In this document: in pieces, positions 36,526 to 47,259 of the stretch | Numbering within the stretch: the first letter of the stretch is position 1 | Layout: the number at the start of each line of letters is the position of its first letter | NCBI GenBank assembly: GCA_038025085.1 | Contig: CM076153.1 | Span: 22,419,001-22,483,000, forward strand | Length of the DNA: 64,000 bases | Direction of reading: 5' to 3' | DNA from: Tetragonia tetragonoides | Taxonomy: Eukaryota; Streptophyta; Magnoliopsida; Caryophyllales; Aizoaceae | Translations under genes and position numbers: made by a program | Notes under the pieces: generated by a model | Told to the model about the DNA's origin: nothing | What the model saw: only the letters and a program-made list of their open reading frames with translations | Databases searched by the model: none

Positions 36526-36873
36526 TTAAGTACCTTGTTCGAACAGTTGAGGATAACGCTTGCGCATATCAGCCTCAGTCTCCCAAGTCGCCTCTTCGAC
36601 TTTGTGGTTATCCCACAACACTTTCACAAGATTGATCGTAGACGCACGAGTTTTCTTTGTTTTCTCGTCTAGGATCCTCACAGGTTTAGTTCGCTCCTCA
36701 AGGACTCGAACTGGTTGCTCTTCATAGGTAAGTGTGTCGTCTGACACTACCTTTTCCGGGTTCAGTACATGACTCGGATCATGGTGATATCTCTTGAGTT
36801 GTGACACGTGGAACACATCGTGCACTTGCTCCAAATCCATAGGCATAGCAAGCCTTTAAGCGACCTCTCCAAT
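36526..36873 (-). pseudogene. Chromodomain-like tail (minus-strand chromovirus)
   Basis: Frame 36846-36526: [16 protein letters not shown], then TINLVKVLWDNHKVEEATW and MRKRYPQLFEQGT before the stop. The W and the EEATWE segment match the divergent chromodomain of Tekay-type elements. It is separated from the integrase frame by a stop near 36870 and otherwise looks intact. Confidence 0.8.
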
Positions 36874-38148
36874 TCATTCAAGAATCTCATAGGGTCCAAT
36901 GTACTTTGGGCTAAGCTTCCCTTTACGCCCAAATCTCATAACTCCACGAGTAGGTGATACTTTGAGAAGTACCTTCTCACCAACTTGGAATTCCTCCCTT
37001 CGTCGATGTCGATCTGCATAGGCTTTCTGTCTATCTTGTGCAGCTTTCATCTTCTCTTGGACAAGTTTCACTTGATCCACAGTCTCTTGGATAAACTCCG
37101 GACCCAAAACTAAGGTCTCACTTATGTCGTTCCAACACGTAGGAGATCGACACTTTCTCCCATACAGCGCCTCGTAAGGTGCTCTACCAATGCTCGCATG
37201 GTAGCTATTGTTGTACGAGAACTCAATCAAAGGCAAACTCTTCTCCCAAGAGTCCTTCATCTCTAGAGCACAAGCTCGCAACATTTCCTCCAATGTCCGA
37301 ATAGTACGCTCCGTTTGACCATCTGTCACAGGATGAAATGCCGTACTAAATTTCAACTTCGTACCAAAGGCCTCTTGTAATTTGCCCCAGAAGTTTGACA
37401 AGAATCTCGTATCCCTGTTTGACACAATATCTTTAGGTACTCCATGTAACCTCAAGACCTCTTTCACATAAGCTTCAGCGAGTTGGTCCATCGACCAAGT
37501 CTTCTTCATTGCAATGAATCTCACCGTTTTGGTCAGTCGGTCGACAATGACCCAAATAGTGTCCTTTCCAGACCTCGTCTTTGGTAACCCAGTCACGAAA
37601 TCCATCGAGATTGAATCCCACTTCCATCTAGGAATTTCTAGCGATTTAACAAGACCTCCAGGCCTCCTGTGTTCGATCTTCACTTTTTGACAAGTAAGAG
37701 ATTTTGCCACATACTCAGCACATTCTCGCTTCATGTTCATCCACCAAAACTGAAGTTTCAAGTCTTTGTACAACTTATCACCTCCCGGGTGAGTAGAATA
37801 CGCAGTTCCATGCGCCTCATCTAGAATTGCTCTTTTCGACTCGTCATTATCTGGTACACACCAACGCCCCTTCATCTTGTTCGTACCATCATCAAGGATC
37901 TCAAAATCAGGATGCTTCCCATCCTTTATCTTGACACGTACTTCTTCTAGAAATGGGTCATGAACTTGCAACTGTCGGATCTCATCATAGATCGACGGTC
38001 GCACTACAAGTGTATTCAGCAACACTGCAGTTTCACCTTGTTGAACAACTTCTAGGTCCAACTTCCTGAATTCGTCACACAAGTCATACGGTAGTACCAT
38101 CATGTTATTCACAGTGTGCGAAGTCTTCCTACTCAACCCATCAGCCAC
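36874..38148 (-). CDS. Integrase frame, 424 codons, nearly intact
   Basis: It starts in the end of RNase H (MADGLSRKTSH). The zinc-binding region has [11 protein letters not shown], but CAEYVAKSLTC replaces the first Cys of the usual CLTC pair with Ser. The core has SMDFVTGLPK near 37600, IVSNRDTRFLSNFW near 37420 and GQTERTIRTLEEM near 37310. The second catalytic Asp, normally SDR in this motif, reads SNR, so the triad is altered. The C-terminal part (FQVGEKVLLKVSPTRG) runs to YEILE. The frame is long but changes at key residues argue that the protein is inactive. Confidence 0.8.
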   Translation of the reverse strand: MADGLSRKTSHTVNNMMVLPYDLCDEFRKLDLEVVQQGETAVLLNTLVVRPSIYDEIRQLQVHDPFLEEVRVKIKDGKHPDFEILDDGTNKMKGRWCVPDNDESKRAILDEAHGTAYSTHPGGDKLYKDLKLQFWWMNMKRECAEYVAKSLTCQKVKIEHRRPGGLVKSLEIPRWKWDSISMDFVTGLPKTRSGKDTIWVIVDRLTKTVRFIAMKKTWSMDQLAEAYVKEVLRLHGVPKDIVSNRDTRFLSNFWGKLQEAFGTKLKFSTAFHPVTDGQTERTIRTLEEMLRACALEMKDSWEKSLPLIEFSYNNSYHASIGRAPYEALYGRKCRSPTCWNDISETLVLGPEFIQETVDQVKLVQEKMKAAQDRQKAYADRHRRREEFQVGEKVLLKVSPTRGVMRFGRKGKLSPKYIGPYEILE

Positions 38149-39435
38149 TACATTGGCCTTTCCCTAGTGATACTGATTCAACTCCTTTTGAGTGAAGATA
38201 TACTTCAAACTCTTGTGATCTGTAAAGATCTTGCAACGAGCTCCATACAAATAATGCCTCCAGATTTTCAAGGCAAAAATCACAGCAGCGAGCTCCATGT
38301 CATGAGTAGGGTAGTTCTTCTCATGCACTTTCAGCTGGCGAGAGGCATGAGCAACCACCTTGCCATTCTGCATAAACACACACCCCAACCCATACTTAGA
38401 TGCATCATTATACACCTCAAATCCTTCCCTTCCAGACGGTAAAGTCAACACTGGTGTCGTTGTCAACCTCTTCTTAAGCTCTTGGAAAGCTTCTTCACAT
38501 TGTTCAGTCCACTTGTACTTCATCTCCTTTTTCATCAAATTGGTGATAGGTCTAGCTACCTTGGAGAAGTCTTGCACAAATCTCCTGTAATAGCCAGCCA
38601 ACCCGAGGAAACTTCTCACCTCAGTCACACTTTTCGGAGCAGGCCAATCCATGACAGCCCGAATCTTAGAAGGATCAACCGAGACTCCTTCTTTAGAGAT
38701 AATGTGCCCCAGAAAAGCAACACTCTCTAGCCAAAAATCACACTTTGAGAGTTTAGCGTACAACTTCTCATTCCGCAACACCTCCAAAATAGTCCTCAAG
38801 TGTCTTGCGTGTTCCTCCTTGTCTTTTGAATACACCAAAATGTCGTCAATCAACACGACTACAAAACTATCCAGATACGGTCTAAAGGTGTTATTCATCA
38901 TCTCCATAAACTTAGCAGGTGCATTAGTTAACCCAAATGGCATAACAGTAAACTCATAATTCCCATACCTTGTCCTAAAGGCAGTTTTCGCAATGTCGAC
39001 CTCATCAATTCCCAGCTGATGATAACCAGATCACAAATCCACCTTCGAAAATACTCCAGCTCCTTGGAGTTGATCGAACAAGTCTTCAATCCTAGGTAGA
39101 GGATACCTATTCTTGACAGTGACCTTGTTCAACTCACGATAGTCAATGCAAAGACGCAGACTACCATCCTTCTTACGCACAAATAGAACTGGTGCGCCCC
39201 AAGGTGACACACTAGGTCTAATGTACCCTTTCTCCAACAACTCCTCCAGTTGTTCCTTCAACTCTTTCATCTCTAGAGGTGCCATTCTATACAGCGCCCT
39301 AGAAATTGGACCTGTTCCAGGAACTAGGTCAATCTGAAACACAGTATCCCTCACTGGTGGCATACCAAGAATATCCTTTGGGAATACATCTGGAAACTCA
39401 TTGACCACGTCAATCTTTGAGATTTCCTCATCTAC
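38149..39435 (-). pseudogene. Reverse transcriptase and RNase H (minus-strand chromovirus)
   Basis: RT motifs: [16 protein letters not shown], a stop after VFSKVDL near 39031, then [16 protein letters not shown], and the catalytic box [10 protein letters not shown] near 38850 (FIDD is usual). RNase H contains [25 protein letters not shown] and [15 protein letters not shown], then jumps to QYH, a stop and GKANVVAD. Compared with the plus-strand element, about 17 residues between KELN and YH are missing. Confidence 0.87.
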
Positions 39436-39886
39436 TCCCTCTACATTTTGAATGTGACACAAAAATCCCTCACATCCTTTCTCTAAGTTCTTTTTCGCCA
39501 CTAACATTGAAATAATCCCAATTCCTCCCTTAGTGATAATTCCTTTATAAGAGATTCTATTACCTCTAGGCCCTTTCAGCGATATCTTTTGTTCACTACA
39601 ATCGATTCTTGCTTTGTACTTATTAAGCCAGTTCATACCTAGAATAACATCAAAATCTCCCAATTGACACTCAATCAGGTCTGCAGGCAATTCAGACCCC
39701 TGCAATGTTCACTCGAACATTGGGATGTATTACTCTACGCAATACCACCTTCCCAGTAGGAGTGGCTATACTAGTCTCTAAAGGTTTTGTAATAGTGGAG
39801 CCCTGAAATTCCCCATGTTTCTTAACAATGTTTTTAGATATGAATGAAGGTGATGCTCCAGAATCAAATAATACATAGGGAGGCAA
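39436..39886 (-). pseudogene. Aspartic protease (minus-strand chromovirus)
   Basis: VLFDSGASPSFISKNIVKKHG with catalytic DSGAS near 39860, then a frameshift near 39700, then [23 protein letters not shown]. Standard order for a plant chromovirus. Confidence 0.82.
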
Positions 39887-39887
39887 A

Positions 39888-40617
39888 GAATTACAAGGAA
39901 CGTACCAGTCAACACATCGTTTGCCGCATCAGCCTGTACTTGATTCATCACAAACAAATGACTTCCATTCCTGTTCTAGTTGCCATTATTGTTCTGAACA
40001 TTTCCAGCCTGTCCATTCAGCCCATTCTGCCGATTACCACCCTGGTTGTTCCCATTTTGACCTTGAGCAGCAGGAGCTTGAACATTGTTGTTGCCCCCAC
40101 CATTGTTCACGGTCTTGCCCTTCTGAGGACAATCAAAAGAACAATGCCCCAACTCTTGACAAGTGAAGCACTTATACTTATTTCCAGCACAATCAACCCC
40201 TCGGTGATTCTTATTGCATCTCTTGCAAATGTGGGGTTTGCCCTTCCAACCCCCATTATTCTTATAGCCATTCCCGTTGTCATTCTTGTCATTCCCATTC
40301 TTGGAATTCCCACCTTCATTGTAGTTATTCCCCTTGTTGTTGTCGTTGTTGCTGTTGTTGTAAACGTTTTCTTCTTCTTACCACCACTACCCTTATGGTC
40401 ATCAAACTTTCTCTTCCTCCCAAACACCTCCTCTCGTTGCTTGTAAATCGCAGCTTGATTCGCAGCACGATTATAGGCCTCTTACACAGTTTGACACTTA
40501 AAACCTCCAAAAGACTCGCGCATTGTCCAATACAACCCATTCTCGAATCTACGGGCCCTTTGCTCTTCTGTAGAGACTTCCTTGGATAAGGTTCAAGAAC
40601 TCGTTATTTCATCCCGA
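39888..40617 (-). pseudogene. Gag C-terminal part with two zinc knuckles
   Basis: Readable pieces are RARRFENGLYW, a stop near 40480, ANQAAIYKQREEVFGRKRKF, an Asn-rich linker with a frameshift near 40330, then CKRCNKNHRGVDC and CFTCQELGHCSFDC (near 40140-40225). The second is an intact CX2CX4HX4C knuckle for RNA packaging. Confidence 0.78.
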
Positions 40618-40905
40618 GTAATACCCCGTATTGCCCTTTCCTGAAATATATTGTTTATCACAAATATATATAGGTGGAGGCTCCTATACAAACCATCATT
40701 ACAAACCGTACAAACTCAATCTAAATCGTTGAATTTAAAGATCAAAGACCCAGATCTATTTTAAGGAAAAGGAGGACATGCTGGTCTTTTTTTTGGTTAA
40801 GTGGGGGCATTTTCGTCTTTTCGGGCGTTTTTCTCTTTTTACTTATTTTTCCTCTCTTCTCACTCTGTCTCCCACCAGCAGTTCATCCATGGTTGCCACC
40901 AACAT

Positions 40906-40944
<39 letters not shown>

Positions 40945-41570
40945 TCACGTTGGTCTTTCTCTCTTCTTCACCAGAAAACTCCATGGTTGCCGCCCACCAT
41001 TCCACCGTTGGATTCCCTTGCCTCCGACGAGTACAGAGAACACGACGGTTGATGCGGTGGTGGTGGTGAGGCAGCTACATTGGTGGTTGTGGAGGGTGGT
41101 GGTGGAGGTGGAGGTGGAGGTGGAGGTGGGGGGTGGGCGGCAGTAATGGTGGCGGTGGCAGCGATGGTTATTGGAGGGGAGGGGAGAGAGTGAAGGTGGG
41201 GGTTGTTAACTCTGAATTCATGAAATTATAAATTAAATTCGAGAAAAAGTTGATGAATTTATGAATTTACTGTTTTAAATTCGATGAATTTACAATTATT
41301 GAACAATGAATCTACACTGAAATTGTAAAACTTAAACTTTTTTGATGAAGCGTGATTATATTATAATGAAGCTGTAATTTTATATTAATGAAGTTGCGGT
41401 TTGATTTTAATTAATTTGTAATTTTATGTTAATGAATCTGTAATTTTATGTTAATGAAGTTGTGCTTTGCATTTTAATGAATTTATGATTTACCATGACC
41501 GTCAGATCAAACTGATCTAAGGGCTCCATTAATTAAGGGGTTTGTATAGTTTGTATACTAACTGAAATAT
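40618..41570. other. LTR-start fragment plus probable small DNA transposon
   Basis: GTAATACCCCGTATT (40618-40632) equals the start of the LTR at 36253 but in plus orientation, head-on to the truncated gag. From about 40670 a different sequence begins, GGAGGCTCCTATACAAACC, and ends near 41565 with GGGGTTTGTATAGTTTGTAT. An ATATAGG-containing short repeat flanks it (about 40661-40671 and 41561-41571). The inner ends carry AATCTAAATCGTTGAATTTA-type and GATCTAAGGGCTCC stretches seen near ends of plant non-autonomous DNA transposons. It includes TC and GGT simple repeats (40908-40945, 41090-41135). No coding domain; class uncertain. Confidence 0.35.
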
Positions 41571-42208
41571 AGGTCGTGGTTTTTTACTCTTTTTCTCCCT
41601 CCTTTTTCAGACCCGCAGAGAGAGAACAAAGAAGAGATACTACGAGGGAAAAGAAGCGCTTCAAATGGGAGATTAATGTCGAAGGAGAGAGATTAATCTC
41701 GAAGGAGAGAGATTGAAATTGTTGTGCTTGGTTTAGATTTTCGATTCTAGGTATAGTTTGATCGAATTTTTACTTTCTTCGATTTTTTATGTTTAGTTTT
41801 TGTCTACATTCAATCTCTAGGGTTTTTTTTTGTTGTCTATGTAGATTTCTACATTTATTTTTGGTTGTCTATGTTCAATTTCTAGGTTTTCAACAAATTT
41901 GTACTCATCTTTTCTGTTTTGTTGTTGAATTTGTACTCATCTTAGTCCGTTTTGATGTTGCACTAGTTAATATCTCATGATTTGTAATTGAAATTTCGAG
42001 CTAGTTTTTGTTCTGCTATAGAATTGACATGCTCTTGTTAAAGAGTACTATCAATCCAAATAAACTGCTTGATTTACTATTGCCAAGCAATTTGACATAA
42101 AGTTCACAAATCAGAGGGACATGGTGTATCAGGTATGTCGTTTTTCTTTCCTCATCAATTGGGGTAATTCTTCTATATTTGTTTGGATTGTCAAATAGAT
42201 GATGATTA

Positions 42209-42224
42209 GGGGGGGGGGGGGGGG
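42209..42224. repeat. Poly-G run (16)
   Basis: Sixteen consecutive G, unusual in this AT-rich context; potential G-quadruplex or assembly-length error. Confidence 0.9.
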
Positions 42225-43450
42225 AATGTAATCATGTAAAGAAGCTGGAATCAAGGCCTCTTGGCTTGAAACTCAAAACTCAGAAGATGAGATAATTGGT
42301 GTAGAACTGTACCACATTTTTTGTGGCACAACATGAACTTTATACAGTATTTTGATTTTAGACATATATATAGTGAGAGTTTGACTTTTAACTAATCAAG
42401 CAGTTTATTTTCGATGTTGTACAGTTGTACTAGTTAGTTGTACTAGTTAACATCTCTTGTTTATTCATTGATATTTAGTTGATGATGTTATATTTGGTTG
42501 TGATATTTTGTAAAATGAGATACAAATTTTGATTGTTTTGGCTTATATCTATTTTATAAGATTGGGAAAACAGAAGAATGATTGATAAGGTCCTTCTTGG
42601 ACATTATAAGTGACCCTGTATAGTATTAAAAATGACCCTTGACTCCTTTTAAAGTGACTCCTAAATCCTATTACATGTTCTACTAGCTCCTTTCAAAATG
42701 ATCCTTCAATCCTAACTCCTTTTAGTTTGTCAACTATTTTTCTCTACCAAAGTAGCATTGTTTATTTCTTTTCTACCGAAGGACCGTCAATAAATTGGCG
42801 TGGTAATTTCTGCACATTCTATTAATGATAGTTGTGACGAAAATCATATTATGATTTTATTATTATATTAAAGAAACCCATAACTAAGTTGGAGGAACCC
42901 CTACTTTCTGAATAAGTTACCTTTTTTTGTTCAATTTTAATGTTTGTTATGTTGATATTGACATTGTTCATTTATTATTCTTTAAATGGCCCTACGTAAT
43001 CTTAGATGTGAACTTTCTCTCCTTTGGAAGTGACCCCTCAATTCTTGGTTTATTTTGGTGATCGAAATAACGACTGTCAGAATTTCTTTTTCTTTGACAA
43101 TCCCTTAGTAAGTTCATTTGTTCAGTACTTCTTGTTATTCTCACTGTGTTTTGTTCTCCCAACTGTCTTAACTTTATATTATTTGGATGCCATTTCTTGC
43201 ATCCCTCTTACTTGGTTCCACCTACACTATGATATTGGAAGGCTGAGAATGGGAAAGTACATTAAAAAAACTTCTACTGCTTGTATTTTTTAAATAGGAG
43301 TTACTTCTAATTATATTAGAATCTTAAGGTGAAAGATTATTTGGTGATGAGTCTGCTTGTTATTCTTTTACTTTTGTCACAGAATTATTTGATTGGGTAC
43401 ATGGCATAAGGTTTCATTTTCTCATTGTCATGTTTTGAGCAATGTCGATT

Positions 43451-43560
43451 AGGGGCTCTTGTTTTGCAGGTTTTTCAAAGCAAAAATAAAGTGGGAAAGA
43501 GGGGCTCTTGTTTTGCATGTTTTTCAAAGCAAAAATAAAGTGGGAAAGAGGGGCTCTTGT
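43451..43560. repeat. 49-bp tandem repeat, about 2.2 copies
   Basis: AGGGGCTCTTGTTTTGCA begins at 43451 and 43500; a third partial copy begins at 43549 and diverges after AGGGGCTCTTGT. Confidence 0.93.
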
Positions 43561-44600
43561 CCTGCTCTAAGTGACCCTGCACAAGTTAAAAAGTGACCCC
43601 TCTCTGTGTTACAAGTGATCCCTCATACTCTGATCTCTTTCTCTTTATAAAGTGACCCTTCAGTTTTATTGCAGTGTACATGCAATTTTTAGTTATTTAG
43701 TTAGTTTGTATATGTGACATGATGCTTCTGCAGTACACCTCTACTCTAGTTGGTGTGTTGGATGACTGCCAACACTGTGCACTTATCAAAATTGGTATAA
43801 CATTTCTCAACTCACATCTGGTGTGACATGATGCTTCTTCAAGACTATTTATCGTTGAAAAGGATGCTTTTAGGAGACTATTGGGACCATTTGTGCATGC
43901 TACATAGGGGTTGGGTTGTTATTTGATGAAATTATGAGTTCGACCAACCTTTTTACTAATTTGATGCACTACTCCTATATATTAATGCTAGATAGATCAT
44001 CCCTCCTTATTGCTCAAGGACTAGTAGTTCAGTTAGTGTATGCAGAAATTGACCCTACAAAGTGTTACAAGTGACCCATCCCCATCTTTAAATTGACCCC
44101 GACCTTAACCTTTTTTGCTGTTTATCCTTAATTTTTAGTTTGTTAATATTGGCATTGTTTTTCACTATTTTATAAGTGACCTTACACTGTGTGATAGTGC
44201 CAATGGTTAAATTCTTGGTATAGAGTGTTGTATGTGTGGGTGTTATATATTGGTATAGAGTGTTGTATATACAAGGGGTCAATACTGCTTATACAGAGCG
44301 TCACTATTGCTTATACAGAGGGTCACTATTATGTGTGCATGGGGTCAGTATAAAGAGACCTAGAAATAGGTAACAAGTCACCTCTTTAGTGCATACATTG
44401 ACAGTTGATTGTTCCCCATTTATCTTCTGTAGTGTTTTATTAATTGTGTTTATTTTAGACAATGCATAATGGTCTATGATGCACACTGTCATTTACTTTT
44501 TGATAACTAAAAATGACCCCTTGTACAACCAAAAGTGACCCATTCAAAAAAGCTAAGTGACCAAAGCTATATCACTTGATTTATCGTGATTATTCTTTAA

Positions 44601-44672
44601 AGCCTATTAGCTCAAATGGTAGAGCATGGTGCATTTACATGGCACGTGTGTAGGTTCAAATCCTACATAGGT
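44601..44672 (+). other. tRNA-like module (+)
   Basis: An A-box-like TAGCTCAAATGG, D-stem GCTC/GAGC, B-box-like GGTTCAAATCC with T-stem GTAGG/CCTAC, and CCTAT/ATAGG acceptor pairing. The anticodon arm is irregular (GTGC/GCAC with a 9-nt loop), so it is not a clear functional tRNA gene. It could be a SINE head or a decayed tRNA. Confidence 0.45.
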
Positions 44673-45076
44673 TGTTTAGCTTAAACAACAAAAATAAGTG
44701 AGCATGTTTATGTCAAGCTAAAGAGTGATCCCTTTTAACTAAAAGTGACCCTTATCTGGCTACAAAGTGATCTTCAGAAGTGTGGCTATTATTTCAAAGC
44801 TGCTTGTTGTTAGAGTTTTACAAGAATGACATTTGCAGGTTGATTTTCAAACATCTATAGAGATTAGTTCTACTGCATATGTCATACACTCCATTGTTGC
44901 TTTTAATTTACAATGACTAAAAGTGACCCCTTGTACAAGCAAAAGTGACCTCTCGTACAACCAATAGTGACCAGTTCAAAAACACAGACTGACTTGTAAC
45001 AACTTCAATATACCATAAGCTAAACAAAAAGTGACCCAATAATAGTTAAGAGTCACCCTCAAATATATAACCTCAT

Positions 45077-45149
45077 TGCCTATGTAGGATTTGAACCTAC
45101 ATCCTTCTGCATAGTTGCACGGTGTTCTACCAATTGAGCTAATAGGCTA
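45077..45149 (-). other. tRNA-like module (-), first copy
   Basis: On the minus strand: GCCTATTAGCTCAATTGG, T-arm GTAGG-TTCAAAT-CCTAC, ATAGGC closing a 6-bp acceptor stem. The anticodon stem does not pair well. It is opposite in orientation to 44601-44672. Confidence 0.45.
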
Positions 45150-45631
45150 CATTATACCCAATGCTACATACTTACATTGACCAACTTAACAAAAGTTATA
45201 CAATGTTTTAAACTCATCATGTACGAAGGGCCGGAGGTTGCTTGTTGTTAGAGTGAGCATGTTTATGTCAAGCTAAAGAGTGATCCCTTTTAACTAAAAG
45301 TGACCCTTATCTGGCTACAAAGTGATCTTCAGAAGTGTAGCTATTATTTCAAAGCTGCTTGTTGAAGAGTTTTACAAGAATGACATTTGCATGTTGATTT
45401 TCAAACATCTGTAGCTATTAGTTCTACTGCATATGTCATACACTCCATTGTTGCTTTTAATATACAATAACTAAAAGTGACTCCTTGTACAAGCAAAAGT
45501 GACCTCTCGTACAACCAATAGTGACCCGTTCAAAAACACAGACTGACTTGTAACAACATCAATATACCATAAGCTAAACAAAAAGTGACCCAAATAATAG
45601 TTAAGAGTCACCCTCAAATATATAACCTCAT

Positions 45632-45704
45632 TGCCTATGTAGGATTTGAACCTACATCCTCCTGCGCAGTTGCACGGTGTTCTACCAATTGAGTTAATAG
45701 GCTA
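45632..45704 (-). other. tRNA-like module (-), second copy
   Basis: Copy of 45077-45149 carried by the 555-bp tandem duplication, with a few changes (GAGTTAATAGG for GAGCTAATAGG on the plus strand). Confidence 0.45.
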
Positions 45705-45793
45705 CATTATACCCAATGCTACATACTTACATTGAAAAACTTAACAAAATTTATAGAATGTTTTAAACTCATCATGTACGGAGGGCCGGAGGT

Positions 45794-47235
45794 TGATGAG
45801 TGCGTAATTAGAGCTATTATACATGTGATAAAACGCACTCATTTGATTGGTTTCATGATAATTATATCGTTTTGTTATGAGATTTTATAATTATTTTGAT
45901 AAAGATGACTGCTTGGGGTATGTTTGTGTTTTGATGTGTTTTAAGGACATTTTGAGACCCCAAGGTTTGGAAGAGACTTCGGAGAGGATTTGGAATCGCA
46001 ATCGTCAAAGGAAGAAGTCAAGGAAAATGCTTTAGAGAAAGCCAAGCAAGAAAAGAAGTGCAAAAACGTAATTCTATGCAAAATTGCACTTGCACGACCA
46101 TGCGAGTTTGAAGGCTAAACCTTGCATGACCATGCAAGTAAGTCAGTGAGCTCAAGAAGGTTTGCACGACCATGCAACTTTCCTTCATATTTTCCGCACG
46201 ACCATGCAACCTGCCGGAAATCGAGATTCCAACTCGTGACCTTTGCCATTCCTTTAGCTTTTCACTTGGATCCGAGTAGAGACATTTTGGGGGTTATAAA
46301 AAGAGAGAGAACTTATCTCTTAGCACCCCACTATCTTTCTCATAGTTTTACAAACTCTTTTATGCTTTCTAGATTAATATTAGAATCAAACACTTTTAGT
46401 TTATTGTAATTTGAAGAACAAGTTTGCAAGTTTGGATTTCTCTTCAAGTTCTTGGAGTTTGCAATTTAAGCATCTTGGTTTATCTCTCTTTTCTATCTTC
46501 TCTCTCCCTCTCTCTATAATTCTAGTTTAATTTCTTTATTAGTTGATGATTGCTAGTTTATTTTTCTTATTGGAATTGTGCATGAATTTCATTGTCTTCC
46601 TAATCGTTATAATAATCATGAGTAGCTAAATTCCCCATCTTGGATTGATGTAGCCAAAGCTTGGTTCCTTGATGCCCTAATTTGTTTGATTAGCATGTTT
46701 TAGAATACTGTTCCAAACAATTGTTTGTGTGCTTATCTATTTGTTAGACGACTAACTCATGTTCGAGAGAAACTTGTTAGTTGTCGAAACTCAAATAATT
46801 GACAAGATTGCCTAATCACGAGAGTAGGTTAGAAAGTCTTGGGATATTTGGAATTGTTATGATCTTAATGTTCTTGATTTAGCTTTATTCCATGAGATTA
46901 GGAATTTGGTTATTTTAAGTGTATCCTTTAACCGTCGAGAGAGGGTTCTTGGTGTCTTATAATTCCGCCCTTTCTTATATGTTCAATTTTACATGCTTGT
47001 TAGACTTATCTCTTTGCATCAAGGAATTATAGTTGAAGTGAAATCAATCCTAGACTTTTATTCTTGATATCTTCATTACTATTAGATTGTGCTCTTAGTT
47101 AATAATTACAAAAACTTCAACTTCTAATCGCTTAGCTTATTGAATTTGAGAAAACTTAATATTTGGAATCGATAGCTCCTTGTGGATACGATATTTTTAT
47201 TACGACGATATACCCGTGCACTTGCGGGCCTATCA
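45794..47235 (+). repeat. Complete 5' LTR of the Athila-derived element
   Basis: 1442 bp, TGATGAGTGCG to GGGCCTATCA. It is followed by the PBS. It has the repeated GCACGACCATGC motifs (about 46093-46210) and TATAAAAA at 46295. It is the reference for the truncated LTRs at 4392 and 52812. It holds no coding sequence. Confidence 0.92.
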
Positions 47236-47241
47236 AGTTTT

Positions 47242-47259
47242 TGGCGCCGTTGCCGGGGA
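47242..47259 (+). other. Primer-binding site, tRNA-Asp type
   Basis: TGGCGCCGTTGCCGGGGA, a full 18-base match to the complement of the plant tRNA-Asp 3' end as known for Athila-type elements, six bases after the LTR. Confidence 0.85.

Larger units (their letters stand above)
36254..40617 (-). mobile_element. Minus-strand Tekay-type chromovirus, 5'-truncated
   Basis: Read on the minus strand: gag C-terminus, protease, RT, RNase H, integrase, chromodomain tail, doubled polypurine module, LTR. The gag N-terminus, leader and 5' LTR are missing; sequence breaks at 40617. Few stops and a 424-codon integrase frame suggest it is younger than the plus-strand Tekay-type element. Confidence 0.87.
42605..45620 (+). 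repeat. Dispersed AAGTGACCC motif array
   Basis: At least 25 copies of AAGTGACCC or one-base variants (AAATGACCC, AAGTGATCC), mostly on the plus strand, with inverted copies (GGGTCA) at 44275-44345. Spacing is irregular, often 20-30 bp in clusters. It resembles the subterminal motif arrays of some DNA transposons, but no terminal inverted repeat or transposase was found. Confidence 0.6.
41571..45793. other. Unassigned AT-rich region with recurring motif
   Basis: No convincing gene. It holds a G16 run, a 49-bp tandem repeat, short tandem repeats near 44216-44340, a recurring AAGTGACCC motif, three tRNA-like modules and a 555-bp duplication. It may be a decayed transposon; the Athila-derived element is inserted at its right end. 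Confidence 0.6.
44698..45793. repeat. 555-bp tandem duplication
   Basis: 44698-45252 is repeated at 45253-45793 with period 555 and few differences. The second copy is cut after CGGAGGT by the Athila LTR. In the first copy the same place continues GGTTGCTTGTTG, so the uninterrupted target can be read. Confidence 0.93.

Noticed and set aside
39844..40446. 200-codon plus-strand frame
   Set aside because: It is the reverse reading of the Asn-rich gag linker and knuckles of the minus-strand chromovirus.
43024..43293. 89-codon hydrophobic frame
   Set aside because: It is a single short frame in AT-rich motif-bearing DNA with no match by eye, no intron context and no conservation to compare.
44601..44672. 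Functional tRNA gene
   Set aside because: The A and B boxes and two stems fit, but the anticodon arm does not form a normal 5-bp stem with 7-nt loop, and copies vary. Kept only as tRNA-like.
45077..45149. Plastid DNA insertion carrying a tRNA
   Set aside because: No neighbouring plastid genes are seen, and the module sequence does not fit a plastid tRNA I recognise.
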